From: Oscillospiraceae bacterium
Lineage (GTDB): Bacteria > Bacillota > Clostridia > Oscillospirales > Ruminococcaceae
DNA: 64,000 bases
Assembly (NCBI GenBank): GCA_025757845.1
Contig: CP107211.1
Location: forward strand, 1,302,001 to 1,366,000
Direction: 5' to 3'
Position numbers and translations under genes: made by a program. The notes under the pieces are model-generated. The model worked only from the letters and a program-made list of their open reading frames with translations. It was not told the origin of the DNA and did not search any database. Positions 36,036 through 44,834 of this stretch are shown piece after piece (positions within the stretch are counted from its first letter, which is position 1; every line of letters begins with the position of its first letter).

Positions 36036-38861
36036 ATGATTTTGAGCGCAAAGAAATATGTGGCAGCGTTACTGGTTTTTGTATGCGTGTGCATGATATT
36101 TTCTCCCCTGACTGCATATGCAGCCGAGGACAGTTCGCAGCATGAAACTGTCAAAGTCGGTTTCTTTGCCATGGATGGTTATCATGTGATGGATGAAGAA
36201 GGCAACCGCAGTGGGTATGGCTATGATTTTCTTCGGCTGATGGCCCGTTATTGGGATGTAGATTACGAATATGTCGGATATGATCAGAGCTGGGATGATA
36301 TGCAGCAGATGCTTGAAGATGGCGAGATCGATATGGTAACATCTCCCCGCAAAACACCGGAAAGAGAAGAAAAGTTTGATTTTTCACGTCCGATCGGAAC
36401 CAATAATGGGATTCTGACCGTCTGCAGTGACAACAGCACGATTGTGGATGGCAATTACAGTACTTACAACGGTATGCGTGTGGCATTTTTGAACGGAAGC
36501 TCACGAGATAAAGAGTTTGCGGATTTTGCAGGCAATAAAGGATTTACATATGATCCATTTTATTTTGATACGACAGCAGAGATGGAGGAAGCTCTTCAGA
36601 GCGGAAATGTTGATGCGATTGCTGCCACTTCTATGAGGAAAACAAACAATGAGCGTATCGTGGACAAATTTGACAGCAGCGAGTTCTATGTCATTGTTAA
36701 AAAAGGTAATACAGAATTGCTGAATGAGATCAATTATGCAATCGACCAGATGAATGCAGTTGAGGGTGACTGGAAAACGACACTTTATAATAAAAATTAT
36801 GAAAGCATACAAACTAAGAATCTGGAATATACGGAGAAAGGAAAAAGTATAATTTCACAGTATTCCAAGGACAACCCGCTTCATGTTCTGTGTGATCCGA
36901 CCCGTTATCCATATTCTTATAATGAAAATGGTGAGATGAAGGGGATTATCCCGGATTACTTCCGGAAAATTGCAGACTATGCCGGGATTTCCTATGAGTT
37001 TCTTACACCTGCCACCAGAGATGAGTATATTGCCTATCAGAAAAATAAGGAAACCACAGATATAAGCATCGATGCACGCCTGGAAACAGATAACTATGCT
37101 GAAACGAAAAAATGGGGTGTTACGGCACCTTTCATTACGATGCAGCTGGCAAGGGTGACACGGCGTGACTTTGATGGAAAAATTGATGTTGTTACTACGG
37201 TTGACCAGACAGTATCAAATTCAATTGAAGATGCAATGGCACCCGGTGCAGAAAAACTGATGTGCAGTACCCGACAGGAAATGATGGAAGCTGTCCGTGA
37301 GGGGAAAGCAGATGCTGCCTTCGTCTACTATTACATGGCACAGGCGTTTGTGAACAGTGACACTACGGGCACCATGACATATACTCTGCTGGAACAGCCT
37401 ACATTCACCTACCGCATGGTGATTTCATCAACTGAGAACCATGCGCTGGCTGGTATTCTGACGAAAGCAATGTATGCCATGCCTCAAAATCTTGTTGAAG
37501 ATCTTGCAGCACAGTATACCACATACAAAGCAACAGAGCTGACATTTGTTGACTGGATCCGTCTGCATCCTGTTGTTACTGTTTTAGTTCTTCTTATTTT
37601 TGGATGGCTGCTGACTGCTATGGCTGTGACAATGGTGCATCTCAGTGCAAGAAAAAAAGCTCAGAAGGCGGCCCAGGAGAAAGCTGAGGAAATGGCGGAA
37701 CTGGCAGAGCATGCACAGACTGCAAACAAGGCAAAAACAGCATTTTTGTCACATATGTCCCATGATATGAGGACACCGATGAATGCAATCATAGGATTTA
37801 CCGGTATTGCAATGAAAAATAATCCGTCAGACGAAGTGAAAAATTGTCTGGAAAAGATCGACGAAAGCTCAGAGTATTTACTGTCGCTGATCAATGATGT
37901 ATTGGATCTGACCCACATCGAAAGTGGAAAAGTGAAATACAATCCGGTACCGGCGGATGTGAAAAACATTACTGATTCTGCATTGGATATTATAAAAGGC
38001 TTTCTTGCGAACAGGGATATCAACTTTAAGATTCAGTGTGAAGATGCAAAGATTCCAAATGTACTTGCGGATCCTGCACGCCTGCGCGATGTGCTGGTCA
38101 ATATTCTGAGCAATGCCGTAAAATTCACTCCGGATGGAGGGACGATTACATTTGAAGCCCGGTGTCAGGAAAAGGGCGGGGATGGATATATAAATATGCG
38201 TTACCGCATTTCGGATACTGGTATTGGCATGAGTGAGGAATTTACAAAAGAAGTTTTTGAGGAATTTGCACAGGAAGATTCCGATGTGAGAACGCAGTAC
38301 CACGGAGTTGGACTGGGGATGGCTATCGTAAAGAAGTATGTGGATATGATGGGTGGAACCATTTCCGTGCAGAGTAAAAAGCATGAGGGAACCACATTTA
38401 CTGTGGATATTCCGTTGGAAATTACAGATAAGGAATGGAATAAGTCAGACACAGGTTTTTCGGAAAAGGTAGATCTTACAGGTGTGAATGTCCTTCTTGC
38501 AGAGGATAATGAACTGAATGCAGAGATTGCTGCCGTGCAGCTGGAAGAGTTCGGGATGAATGTAGAAAGAGCTGTGGATGGAAAGAATGCTGTTGAGGTT
38601 TTCAGAAATCATCCGAAAGGCACATTTGATGTAATTCTGATGGATGTCATGATGCCTGAAATGAATGGTTATGAAGCGACAAAAGCCATCAGGGCAATGA
38701 ATGACAGACCGGATGGAAAAAACATTCCTATTATAGCAATGACAGCGAATTCATTTGCAGAAGATGTTCAGGCATCACTGGATGCAGGAATGAACGCACA
38801 TTTGTCAAAGCCGATTGTGATGGATGAAGTTATAAAAACGATTTTAAGGTATGTACGATAA
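36036..38861 (+). CDS. Hybrid sensor histidine kinase with tandem periplasmic solute-binding domains
   Basis: A 941-residue inner-membrane sensor. A signal peptide (about 1-29) is followed by two SBP_bac_3-like domains (about 38-265 and 285-500; VGFFAMDGYHVMDEEGNRSG starts the first), one membrane helix (about 509-533), a HisKA domain with His576 in SHMSHDMRTPMNA, a HATPase domain (NILSNAVKFTPDGG, DTGIGMS) and a receiver with Asp870 in ILMDVMMPEMNGYE. This is BvgS-like architecture. No separate response regulator or output domain is nearby. The gene is clearly AT-richer than its neighbours, suggesting transfer. ATG at 36036 has GGGAG eight bases upstream. Confidence 0.9.
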   Translation: MILSAKKYVAALLVFVCVCMIFSPLTAYAAEDSSQHETVKVGFFAMDGYHVMDEEGNRSGYGYDFLRLMARYWDVDYEYVGYDQSWDDMQQMLEDGEIDMVTSPRKTPEREEKFDFSRPIGTNNGILTVCSDNSTIVDGNYSTYNGMRVAFLNGSSRDKEFADFAGNKGFTYDPFYFDTTAEMEEALQSGNVDAIAATSMRKTNNERIVDKFDSSEFYVIVKKGNTELLNEINYAIDQMNAVEGDWKTTLYNKNYESIQTKNLEYTEKGKSIISQYSKDNPLHVLCDPTRYPYSYNENGEMKGIIPDYFRKIADYAGISYEFLTPATRDEYIAYQKNKETTDISIDARLETDNYAETKKWGVTAPFITMQLARVTRRDFDGKIDVVTTVDQTVSNSIEDAMAPGAEKLMCSTRQEMMEAVREGKADAAFVYYYMAQAFVNSDTTGTMTYTLLEQPTFTYRMVISSTENHALAGILTKAMYAMPQNLVEDLAAQYTTYKATELTFVDWIRLHPVVTVLVLLIFGWLLTAMAVTMVHLSARKKAQKAAQEKAEEMAELAEHAQTANKAKTAFLSHMSHDMRTPMNAIIGFTGIAMKNNPSDEVKNCLEKIDESSEYLLSLINDVLDLTHIESGKVKYNPVPADVKNITDSALDIIKGFLANRDINFKIQCEDAKIPNVLADPARLRDVLVNILSNAVKFTPDGGTITFEARCQEKGGDGYINMRYRISDTGIGMSEEFTKEVFEEFAQEDSDVRTQYHGVGLGMAIVKKYVDMMGGTISVQSKKHEGTTFTVDIPLEITDKEWNKSDTGFSEKVDLTGVNVLLAEDNELNAEIAAVQLEEFGMNVERAVDGKNAVEVFRNHPKGTFDVILMDVMMPEMNGYEATKAIRAMNDRPDGKNIPIIAMTANSFAEDVQASLDAGMNAHLSKPIVMDEVIKTILRYVR

Positions 38862-39010
38862 AAGAGCGAATTTGTTAAAATGACGAAAAGACATCATTCC
38901 CAAAATCGTGTATACCATCGACCGGACCGATGTGCGGATCAACGGCATCAAATCTAAAATCGGCGGTACGGAAATGAACTCAAACTGCAGCCGTCTGGTG
39001 CGGAGAAAGA

Positions 39011-41866
39011 TTGGGAAAAATGAAAAACTTTGGAACGAGCGAAACCATGCAGACGCTGATGCGGAAAAGCGTCTGTGCGATGCTGTGCCTGCTGCTGTTG
39101 CTGTCAGCCGTGCTCCCTGTGAAGGCTGCCGCAGAAACCGCCCCTGCAAAGGTCGTCCGCGTTGGTTCGTTTGAGGACACCTTCAACTATTGCAACGAGA
39201 AGGGCGCAAGAAAGGGCTACGGCTACGAATTACTGCAGACCTTATCCGGCTATACAGGCTGGCAGTTCGAGTATGTGACCTGCGACTGGTCGGACTGCTT
39301 CGAAAAGCTCAAAAACGGCGAGATCGACATTATGGGCGATATTTCTTATACGGAGGATCGCGCTGAGGAGATGCTGTTTTCGGACGAACCGATGGGGGAG
39401 GAAAAATATTACCTCTATGCCGATCTCTCGCGCGCAGACATCTCCGCTTCCGATTACAAAACGCTGAACGGCAAAAAGATCGGTGTTCTGATGGGAACGG
39501 AACCGGAGGTGATGTTGACCGAATGGGAGGAAAAACACGGCATAAAAACGCAGCACGTCAACATCTCCAACAACGAGGATGTGAAACAAAAGCTGGCAAA
39601 CCACGAGATCGACTGCTTTGTTTCACTGGAAGAATCCTTCTGGGCAGAGCTTGGCATCTCGACCATAACCCGCGTGGGAAAATCCGGCATCTACTATGCG
39701 CTCAACAAAGACCGCCCGGATCTCAAGGAAGAACTGGACAATGCGATGCGCGCGTTGGACGAAGCGGCTCCTTTTTATACGGCAGATCTGTATAAAAGGT
39801 ATTTCTCGCTGGATTATATCCCTATCCTTACGGGGGAGGAAAAGGCATGGCTTAAAGGGCATGGTGCCATCCGGATGGGCTTTTTGACGAGTGATCGCGG
39901 CGTCAGCACCTATGACCCTGCCACTGGGGAGATTACCGGGACAATAACGGACTATATTCAGTTTGCCGCAGATTGTCTGGGAAATCAGGAGCTGGAATTC
40001 CAGTTGGTCGGTTATGATGACAAAGAGGCGGAACTCAATGCGCTGAAATCAGGCGAGATCGACATGATCTTCCATTTCGACCAGAGTCCCAATCTGGCAG
40101 AAGAATATCGCGTTGCCTGCACCAACACAACGTGGACCTCCAATATGATGGCGGTCACGAACCAACAGCATTTTAACGAAAGCAAAGCGAACCGCATTGC
40201 CGTTCCCCAAAACAAGATCTCCCTAACAAGGTACCTTGCGTTTTATTATCCGCAGTGGGAAATCGTGGACTGCGATACACAGGAGGATGCGATAAAACTG
40301 GTCAAGGACGGACAGGCAGACTGTTTTATCACAGGGGTCAGCAGCGAGGCGAAATACAGCAAGAATCATGGGTTTTACAGCGTTCTGCTGCCAAATCCTG
40401 CCAAATCTTGTTTCGCGGTCAATAGCGGAAACCGCAGCCTGCTGTCCATCCTGAACAAAACGATCAAGGCAATGCCAGCCAATATGCTTACCAGCTCTCT
40501 GGCGATGTATAAGAGCTCCGCGCGGAAGGTTACCCTGAGCGAGTTTATAAAGGACAATTTCTTTATGGTTCTGCTGGTCAGCAGCATTGCGGTTGCAGCC
40601 ATTCTGCTCACGATCCTGAAGCTGCTGCGGAAGGCGCGTAAAGCCGAAGCTGCTGCAAGGAAAGCTGCAAACGATACGCAGGAACTGAATGCAAAATTGC
40701 AGATCGCCGTAGAAAACGCCGAGAGCGCGAACCACGCCAAATCCACCTTCCTGTTCAATATGTCGCATGATATCCGCACGCCCATGAACGCCATTATCGG
40801 TTACGCAGACCTTGCTTCCCGGCATTCGGACGACCCTGCAAAGCTGAAAAATTACATGGAGAACATTCAGGTGTGCGGACAGAACCTGCTGATGCTGCTG
40901 AACAATGTTCTGGATCTTGCCCGAATCGAGAACGATAAGACGGAGATGGAGTATTCTGTTTCGGATGTCGATAAGGATTTCCGTAATTGCATTGCCATGT
41001 TCCGGAATCAGGCAGACAGCAAGGGGCAGACGCTTACGGTAACAACACATCTGCTGCATCCGTATGTCTATGTGGATATTCCGCATCTTACCGAGGTGTG
41101 TACGAACCTTGTCAGCAATGCAGTCAAATACACGGGAGCCGGCGGCACGATCCGCTGCGATGTTACGCAGAAGCCCGGCGAAAAAGAGGGCTGGTGCGAT
41201 ACGGTGGTCACGGTTGCGGATAACGGTATCGGAATGTCGCAGGAGTTTCAGAAGCACATTTTTGAACCCTTTGAACGGGAACGTACGTCCACCATCAGCA
41301 AGGTGGAAGGCAGCGGCATCGGGATGGGGATCGTGAAAAAGCTGGTCGGGCTGATGGGCGGCACCGTGGCAGTGGAGAGCAAGATCGGTGTTGGTTCCAA
41401 GTTTACTGTGACCATTCCCTGCCGCATTGCGTCCGAGGATGAAACACAGGCGAAACGAGAAATAAACCCTTCGGATCAAAAGTGCCTGTGCGGTACAAGG
41501 ATCCTGCTGACCGAGGACAACGACCTCAATGCGGAGATCGCCACCGAACTGCTGCAGGAAGAAGGCTGTACGGTAGACCGCGCAAAAGATGGTGTGGAAT
41601 GTGTGGATATGCTGGAAAAAGCTGCGAACGGAACGTATCAGTTGATCCTTATGGACATCCAGATGCCGGTGATGAACGGCTACGATGCGGCAAAAAAGAT
41701 ACGGAGGATGGATGACCCCCAAAAGGCGGGCATCCCTATCATCGCCATGACGGCAAATGCCTTTACCGAAGATAGACAGGTGGCACTGGATGCCGGAATG
41801 AACGACCATATCGCAAAGCCGATCAATATGAATGTTCTTGTGCCGACTTTGCGGAAATACCTTTGA
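39011..41866 (+). CDS. Second hybrid sensor histidine kinase with solute-binding domains
   Basis: A 951-residue paralogue of the preceding gene with the same order: signal peptide (hydrophobic CAMLCLLLLLSAVLPVKA), two SBP_bac_3-like domains, a membrane helix around FFMVLLVSSIAVAAILLTI, HisKA with His586 in NMSHDIRTPMNA, HATPase (NLVSNAVKYTGAGG, DNGIGMS) and receiver with Asp882 in LILMDIQMPVMNGYD. Base composition is nearer to the host than in the first kinase. The start is uncertain: TTG at 39011 has GGAG five bases upstream; ATG at 39020 or 39047 are alternatives. Bases 38862-39010 hold only a short unassigned frame. Confidence 0.88.
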   Translation: MGKMKNFGTSETMQTLMRKSVCAMLCLLLLLSAVLPVKAAAETAPAKVVRVGSFEDTFNYCNEKGARKGYGYELLQTLSGYTGWQFEYVTCDWSDCFEKLKNGEIDIMGDISYTEDRAEEMLFSDEPMGEEKYYLYADLSRADISASDYKTLNGKKIGVLMGTEPEVMLTEWEEKHGIKTQHVNISNNEDVKQKLANHEIDCFVSLEESFWAELGISTITRVGKSGIYYALNKDRPDLKEELDNAMRALDEAAPFYTADLYKRYFSLDYIPILTGEEKAWLKGHGAIRMGFLTSDRGVSTYDPATGEITGTITDYIQFAADCLGNQELEFQLVGYDDKEAELNALKSGEIDMIFHFDQSPNLAEEYRVACTNTTWTSNMMAVTNQQHFNESKANRIAVPQNKISLTRYLAFYYPQWEIVDCDTQEDAIKLVKDGQADCFITGVSSEAKYSKNHGFYSVLLPNPAKSCFAVNSGNRSLLSILNKTIKAMPANMLTSSLAMYKSSARKVTLSEFIKDNFFMVLLVSSIAVAAILLTILKLLRKARKAEAAARKAANDTQELNAKLQIAVENAESANHAKSTFLFNMSHDIRTPMNAIIGYADLASRHSDDPAKLKNYMENIQVCGQNLLMLLNNVLDLARIENDKTEMEYSVSDVDKDFRNCIAMFRNQADSKGQTLTVTTHLLHPYVYVDIPHLTEVCTNLVSNAVKYTGAGGTIRCDVTQKPGEKEGWCDTVVTVADNGIGMSQEFQKHIFEPFERERTSTISKVEGSGIGMGIVKKLVGLMGGTVAVESKIGVGSKFTVTIPCRIASEDETQAKREINPSDQKCLCGTRILLTEDNDLNAEIATELLQEEGCTVDRAKDGVECVDMLEKAANGTYQLILMDIQMPVMNGYDAAKKIRRMDDPQKAGIPIIAMTANAFTEDRQVALDAGMNDHIAKPINMNVLVPTLRKYL

Positions 41867-41928
41867 TGCGGACAGAAAGCTGTCGCACATAAAAACGACC
41901 AATCGGCTGCAATGCAACCTATAAACGA

Positions 41929-41980
41929 ATGCCGCCGGGGAGCCTTCCCGTTTTGGGTAGGCATCCTCGGCGGGTTTTTT
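41929..41980 (+). terminator. Terminator after the second sensor kinase
   Basis: GCCGCCGGGGA pairs with TCCTCGGCGG (one bulge) and is followed by GTTTTTT. Confidence 0.8.
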
Positions 41981-42072
41981 AGTTTTCTGCTGCCTTTATA
42001 GACTGCGGTCTGCTAATTTCTGCAAGGGAGCATGACAAAAGTGATCCTCCGTATCAAGCTGCCGCTAACAAT

Positions 42073-42088
42073 GTTAATACGTCCTAAC
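42073..42088. promoter_or_regulatory. Palindromic operator, metal regulon site 1
   Basis: GTTAA-TACGTC-CTAAC, one base off the shared GTTAG-N6-CTAAC form, 14 bases upstream of the -35 box of the DUF6110 promoter. Confidence 0.6.
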
Positions 42089-42102
42089 ATCGTCAAAAAA
42101 TA

Positions 42103-42130
42103 TTGAAAAACCCCGAAAGCGTGCTACAAT
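42103..42130 (+). promoter_or_regulatory. Promoter of the DUF6110/P-type ATPase unit
   Basis: TTGAAA, 16 bases, TACAAT. The leader at 42142-42182 can fold (GCCCT/AGGGC hairpin inside CCTG/CAGG). Confidence 0.7.
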
Positions 42131-42203
42131 ATAGAGATAAAGAGCCTGCCCTCGCTCAAGGGCATGGGCGCTCAGACAGGAAACACAGAAATGAGGGGTA
42201 AAT

Positions 42204-42494
42204 ATGTTTGATACAAAAAAGCTCGCACTGTTTTTGGGTGGTGTAGTGTTCGGCTCTGCCGGCTTCAAGGTGCTGTCCAGCAAGGACGCCAAAAAGGTCT
42301 ACACCCAGACCACCGCTGCGGTGCTGCGGATGAAGGACTGCACCATGCAGACCGTGAATAAGGTGCAGGAGGAAGCAGGGGACATCCTTGCTGATGCAAA
42401 GGCCATCAACGAGAGCCGTGCCGCCGAGGCTGCACAGGAGGTCATCGAGGATACGGCTGAAGAAGAGCAGCCCGCAGATCAGACTGCACAGTGA
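42204..42494 (+). CDS. DUF6110 family protein
   Basis: A 96-residue protein with one N-terminal hydrophobic segment (KLALFLGGVVFGSAGFKVL) followed by SSKDAKKVYTQTTAAVLRMKD and an acidic C-terminal tail. This pattern is DUF6110 as I know it, a family seen next to heavy-metal P-type ATPases in Firmicutes; its role may be to anchor at the membrane or hand over metal through the acidic tail. ATG at 42204 has GAGGGG upstream. A terminator lies between it and the ATPase, so the ATPase depends on read-through. Confidence 0.75.
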   Translation: MFDTKKLALFLGGVVFGSAGFKVLSSKDAKKVYTQTTAAVLRMKDCTMQTVNKVQEEAGDILADAKAINESRAAEAAQEVIEDTAEEEQPADQTAQ

Positions 42495-42506
42495 TACAAC
42501 GCAGCG

Positions 42507-42532
42507 GAGCCGCCCTTGGGCGGCTCTTTTTT
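42507..42532 (+). terminator. Attenuating terminator between DUF6110 and the ATPase
   Basis: GAGCCGCC pairs with GGCGGCTC around CTTG and is followed by TTTTTT. Confidence 0.8.
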
Positions 42533-42555
42533 ACGCAGAGGGGGTAAGAAAAGCA

Positions 42556-44646
42556 ATGAAATGTACGATCTTGCATGAAGGGAAGGGACGGATGCGGGTG
42601 CACGTCTGCGCCGTGCGCATGACCCTGCACCGGGCAGATGTGCTGGAAGCCTACCTGAACGGGCAGGACAACATCCAGAAAGCCACCGTCTACGAGCGCA
42701 CCGGAGATGTGGTGCTGACCTACCGGGGCAGCCGGAAGGATGCCGCCGCCCTGCTGGCCGCCTACCGCTTTGACAACGAAGAATTAGAGGTGCTGGTCAC
42801 CTCCCACGACAGCCGGAAGATCAATCAGGAATATCAGGAAAAGATGGTCAGCCTTGTGGCAGGCAGGGCGTTCCGCAAGGTGTTCCTGCCTGCGCCCATC
42901 GCAGCAGCGTATACGGTGTGGCGCTCCATCGCCTTTATCTGGAAGGGCATCCGTTGTCTGCTGCACCGCAAGCTGGAAGTAGAGGTGCTGGATGCGCTCA
43001 GCATCACCGCCTCCCTCCTGCGGGGCGATTACAGCACGGCAGGCTCGGTGATGTTCCTGCTGACGGTGGGCAGCCTGCTGGAGGAGTGGACGCGGAAAAA
43101 GAGCTTGGACGACCTTGCCCGCAGCATGGCACTGAATGTGGATAAGGTCTGGGTCCGCACCCCGCAGGGCGAGGTGCTGGTGCCGTTGACCCGCATTCAC
43201 GCTGGGGACGAAGTGGTGGTGCGCTCCGGCAACATGATCCCGTTGGACGGCATGGTGCTGGAAGGCGAAGCCATGGTGAACCAAGCTGCCCTCACCGGAG
43301 AATCCATGCCGGTGCGGAAAGCCGCCGGGGCCACCGTTTACGCCGGAACGGTGGTGGAAGAAGGCGAATGCGTCCTTGTGGCCAAGGCCGAAGGCGGTGC
43401 CAACCGCTACGATAAGATCGTGGCCATGATCGAGGAATCGGAAAAGCTCAAGTCCGGCACCGAGAACCGGGCCTTGCAGCTGGCTGACCGCCTGGTGCCG
43501 TGGTGCCTTGCCGGTACGGCGGCAACCTATGCCTTTACCCGCAACGTCACCCGCGCCATCTCCATCCTGATGGTGGACTTTTCCTGCGCATTGAAACTCT
43601 CCATGCCGCTTGCGGTGCTCTCTGCCATGCGGGAGTGTGGGGAATACCACATCACCGTAAAGGGCGGCAAGTATCTGGAAGCGCTGGCGCAGGCGGATAC
43701 CATCGTGTTTGATAAGACCGGCACCCTCACCCGCGCCACCCCGCAGGTGGTGCAGGTAGTGCCTTTCTCCGGCTGCGGGGAGCAGGAAGTATTGCAGCTT
43801 GCCGCCTGTCTGGAAGAACATTTCCCCCATTCCATGGCAAACGCCGTGGTCCGTGCCGCCAAGGAGCGGGGCATCTCTCACGAAGAGATGCACTCCGAGG
43901 TGGAGTACATCGTGGCGCACGGCATTGCCAGCCGGGTAGGCGGCACGCGGGTGGTCATTGGCAGCGCCCACTTCATTTTTGAGGATGAGGGCTGCACCAT
44001 CCCGGCAGAGGAACAGGCAAAGTTCGATGCGCTGGACCCGCAGTATTCCCACCTGTATTTGGCAGCGTCCGGGGTACTGGCGGGGGTCATCTGCATCGCA
44101 GACCCCCTGCGCCCGGAGGCGGCACAGGGGCTGCATAAGCTCCGGAAGCTGGGCATCACCCAGGCCGTCATGATGACCGGCGACAGCGACCGCACCGCCC
44201 GTTCCATTGCGGCGCAGGTGGGGGTAGACCGCTGCTTTGCGGAGGTGCTGCCGGAGGATAAAGCCGCCTTTGTGCGCAATGCCAAAGCCGAGGGACATAC
44301 GGTGGTGATGATCGGCGACGGCATCAATGATTCGCCTGCCTTGTCGGCGGCAGATATCGGGATTGCCATCCATTCCGGTGCTGCCATCGCCCGGGAGATC
44401 GCCGATGTGACCATTCGCGCGGACAGTCTGGAAGAGCTGGTGACCTTAAAAGCCATTGCCAACGCCCTGCAAAAGCGGGTGGGCAGCAATTACCGTTTTG
44501 TGCTCAGCTTCAACTCAGCGCTCATCCTTCTGGGCGCACTGGGCATCCTGCCCCCGGCTACCAGCGCCATGCTGCATAATCTTTCCACCCTTGGCATCAG
44601 TCTGCACAGCATGACAGATCTGCTGGAGCAGAAGAACGAAGGATAA
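42556..44646 (+). CDS. Heavy-metal-translocating P-type (P1B) ATPase with atypical membrane metal motif
   Basis: A 696-residue inner-membrane metal pump. Residues 1-75 form a degenerate heavy-metal-associated-like domain (MKCTILHEGKGRMRVHV) without a CxxC. Present are the actuator motif ALTGESMPV, the phosphorylated Asp386 in VFDKTGTLTRA, and the hinge MIGDGINDSPALSAADIG. The membrane metal site, usually CPC or SPC, reads DFSCALKLSMP (Cys344), so the transported ion cannot be inferred by analogy. Predicted helices before the ATPase core are few and short. ATG at 42556 is chosen from context and the preceding terminator. It is under the site-1 palindrome. Confidence 0.88.
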   Translation: MKCTILHEGKGRMRVHVCAVRMTLHRADVLEAYLNGQDNIQKATVYERTGDVVLTYRGSRKDAAALLAAYRFDNEELEVLVTSHDSRKINQEYQEKMVSLVAGRAFRKVFLPAPIAAAYTVWRSIAFIWKGIRCLLHRKLEVEVLDALSITASLLRGDYSTAGSVMFLLTVGSLLEEWTRKKSLDDLARSMALNVDKVWVRTPQGEVLVPLTRIHAGDEVVVRSGNMIPLDGMVLEGEAMVNQAALTGESMPVRKAAGATVYAGTVVEEGECVLVAKAEGGANRYDKIVAMIEESEKLKSGTENRALQLADRLVPWCLAGTAATYAFTRNVTRAISILMVDFSCALKLSMPLAVLSAMRECGEYHITVKGGKYLEALAQADTIVFDKTGTLTRATPQVVQVVPFSGCGEQEVLQLAACLEEHFPHSMANAVVRAAKERGISHEEMHSEVEYIVAHGIASRVGGTRVVIGSAHFIFEDEGCTIPAEEQAKFDALDPQYSHLYLAASGVLAGVICIADPLRPEAAQGLHKLRKLGITQAVMMTGDSDRTARSIAAQVGVDRCFAEVLPEDKAAFVRNAKAEGHTVVMIGDGINDSPALSAADIGIAIHSGAAIAREIADVTIRADSLEELVTLKAIANALQKRVGSNYRFVLSFNSALILLGALGILPPATSAMLHNLSTLGISLHSMTDLLEQKNEG

Positions 44647-44675
44647 AAATAACCGAAAATCTCGCATAAAGCAAG

Positions 44676-44743
44676 AAAGCATCTGCAACATTCGCTTCTG
44701 AATTTCAGAACACGGCGAATTCGTTGCAGATGCTTTTATTTTT
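44676..44743 (+). terminator. Terminator of the ATPase gene
   Basis: AAGCATCTGCAA pairs with TTGCAGATGCTT; inner TTCG/CGAA pairing; tail TTTTATTTTT. Confidence 0.85.
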
Positions 44744-44749
44744 AGCAGG

Positions 44750-44823
44750 CTCGCCCTCTCAGGTGCTTACGCACCAGCTCTCCCAAAGGGAGAGGTGTCA
44801 CCGAAGGTGACGGAGAGGGCGAG
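44750..44823. repeat. Cloverleaf-like intergenic repeat element
   Basis: Outer stem CTCGCCCTCTC pairs fully with GAGAGGGCGAG. Inside are three hairpins: GGTGC/GCACC, CTCTCCC/GGGAGAG and GTCACC/GGTGAC. It resembles the dispersed palindromic elements of Faecalibacterium-type genomes; no second copy is in the window. Confidence 0.7.
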
Positions 44824-44834
44824 GACGCTACCCT

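Noticed and set aside
38908..39174. 88-codon frame between the two sensor kinases
   Set aside because: It runs into the second kinase in another frame; only its first 30 codons are outside it and match nothing I know.
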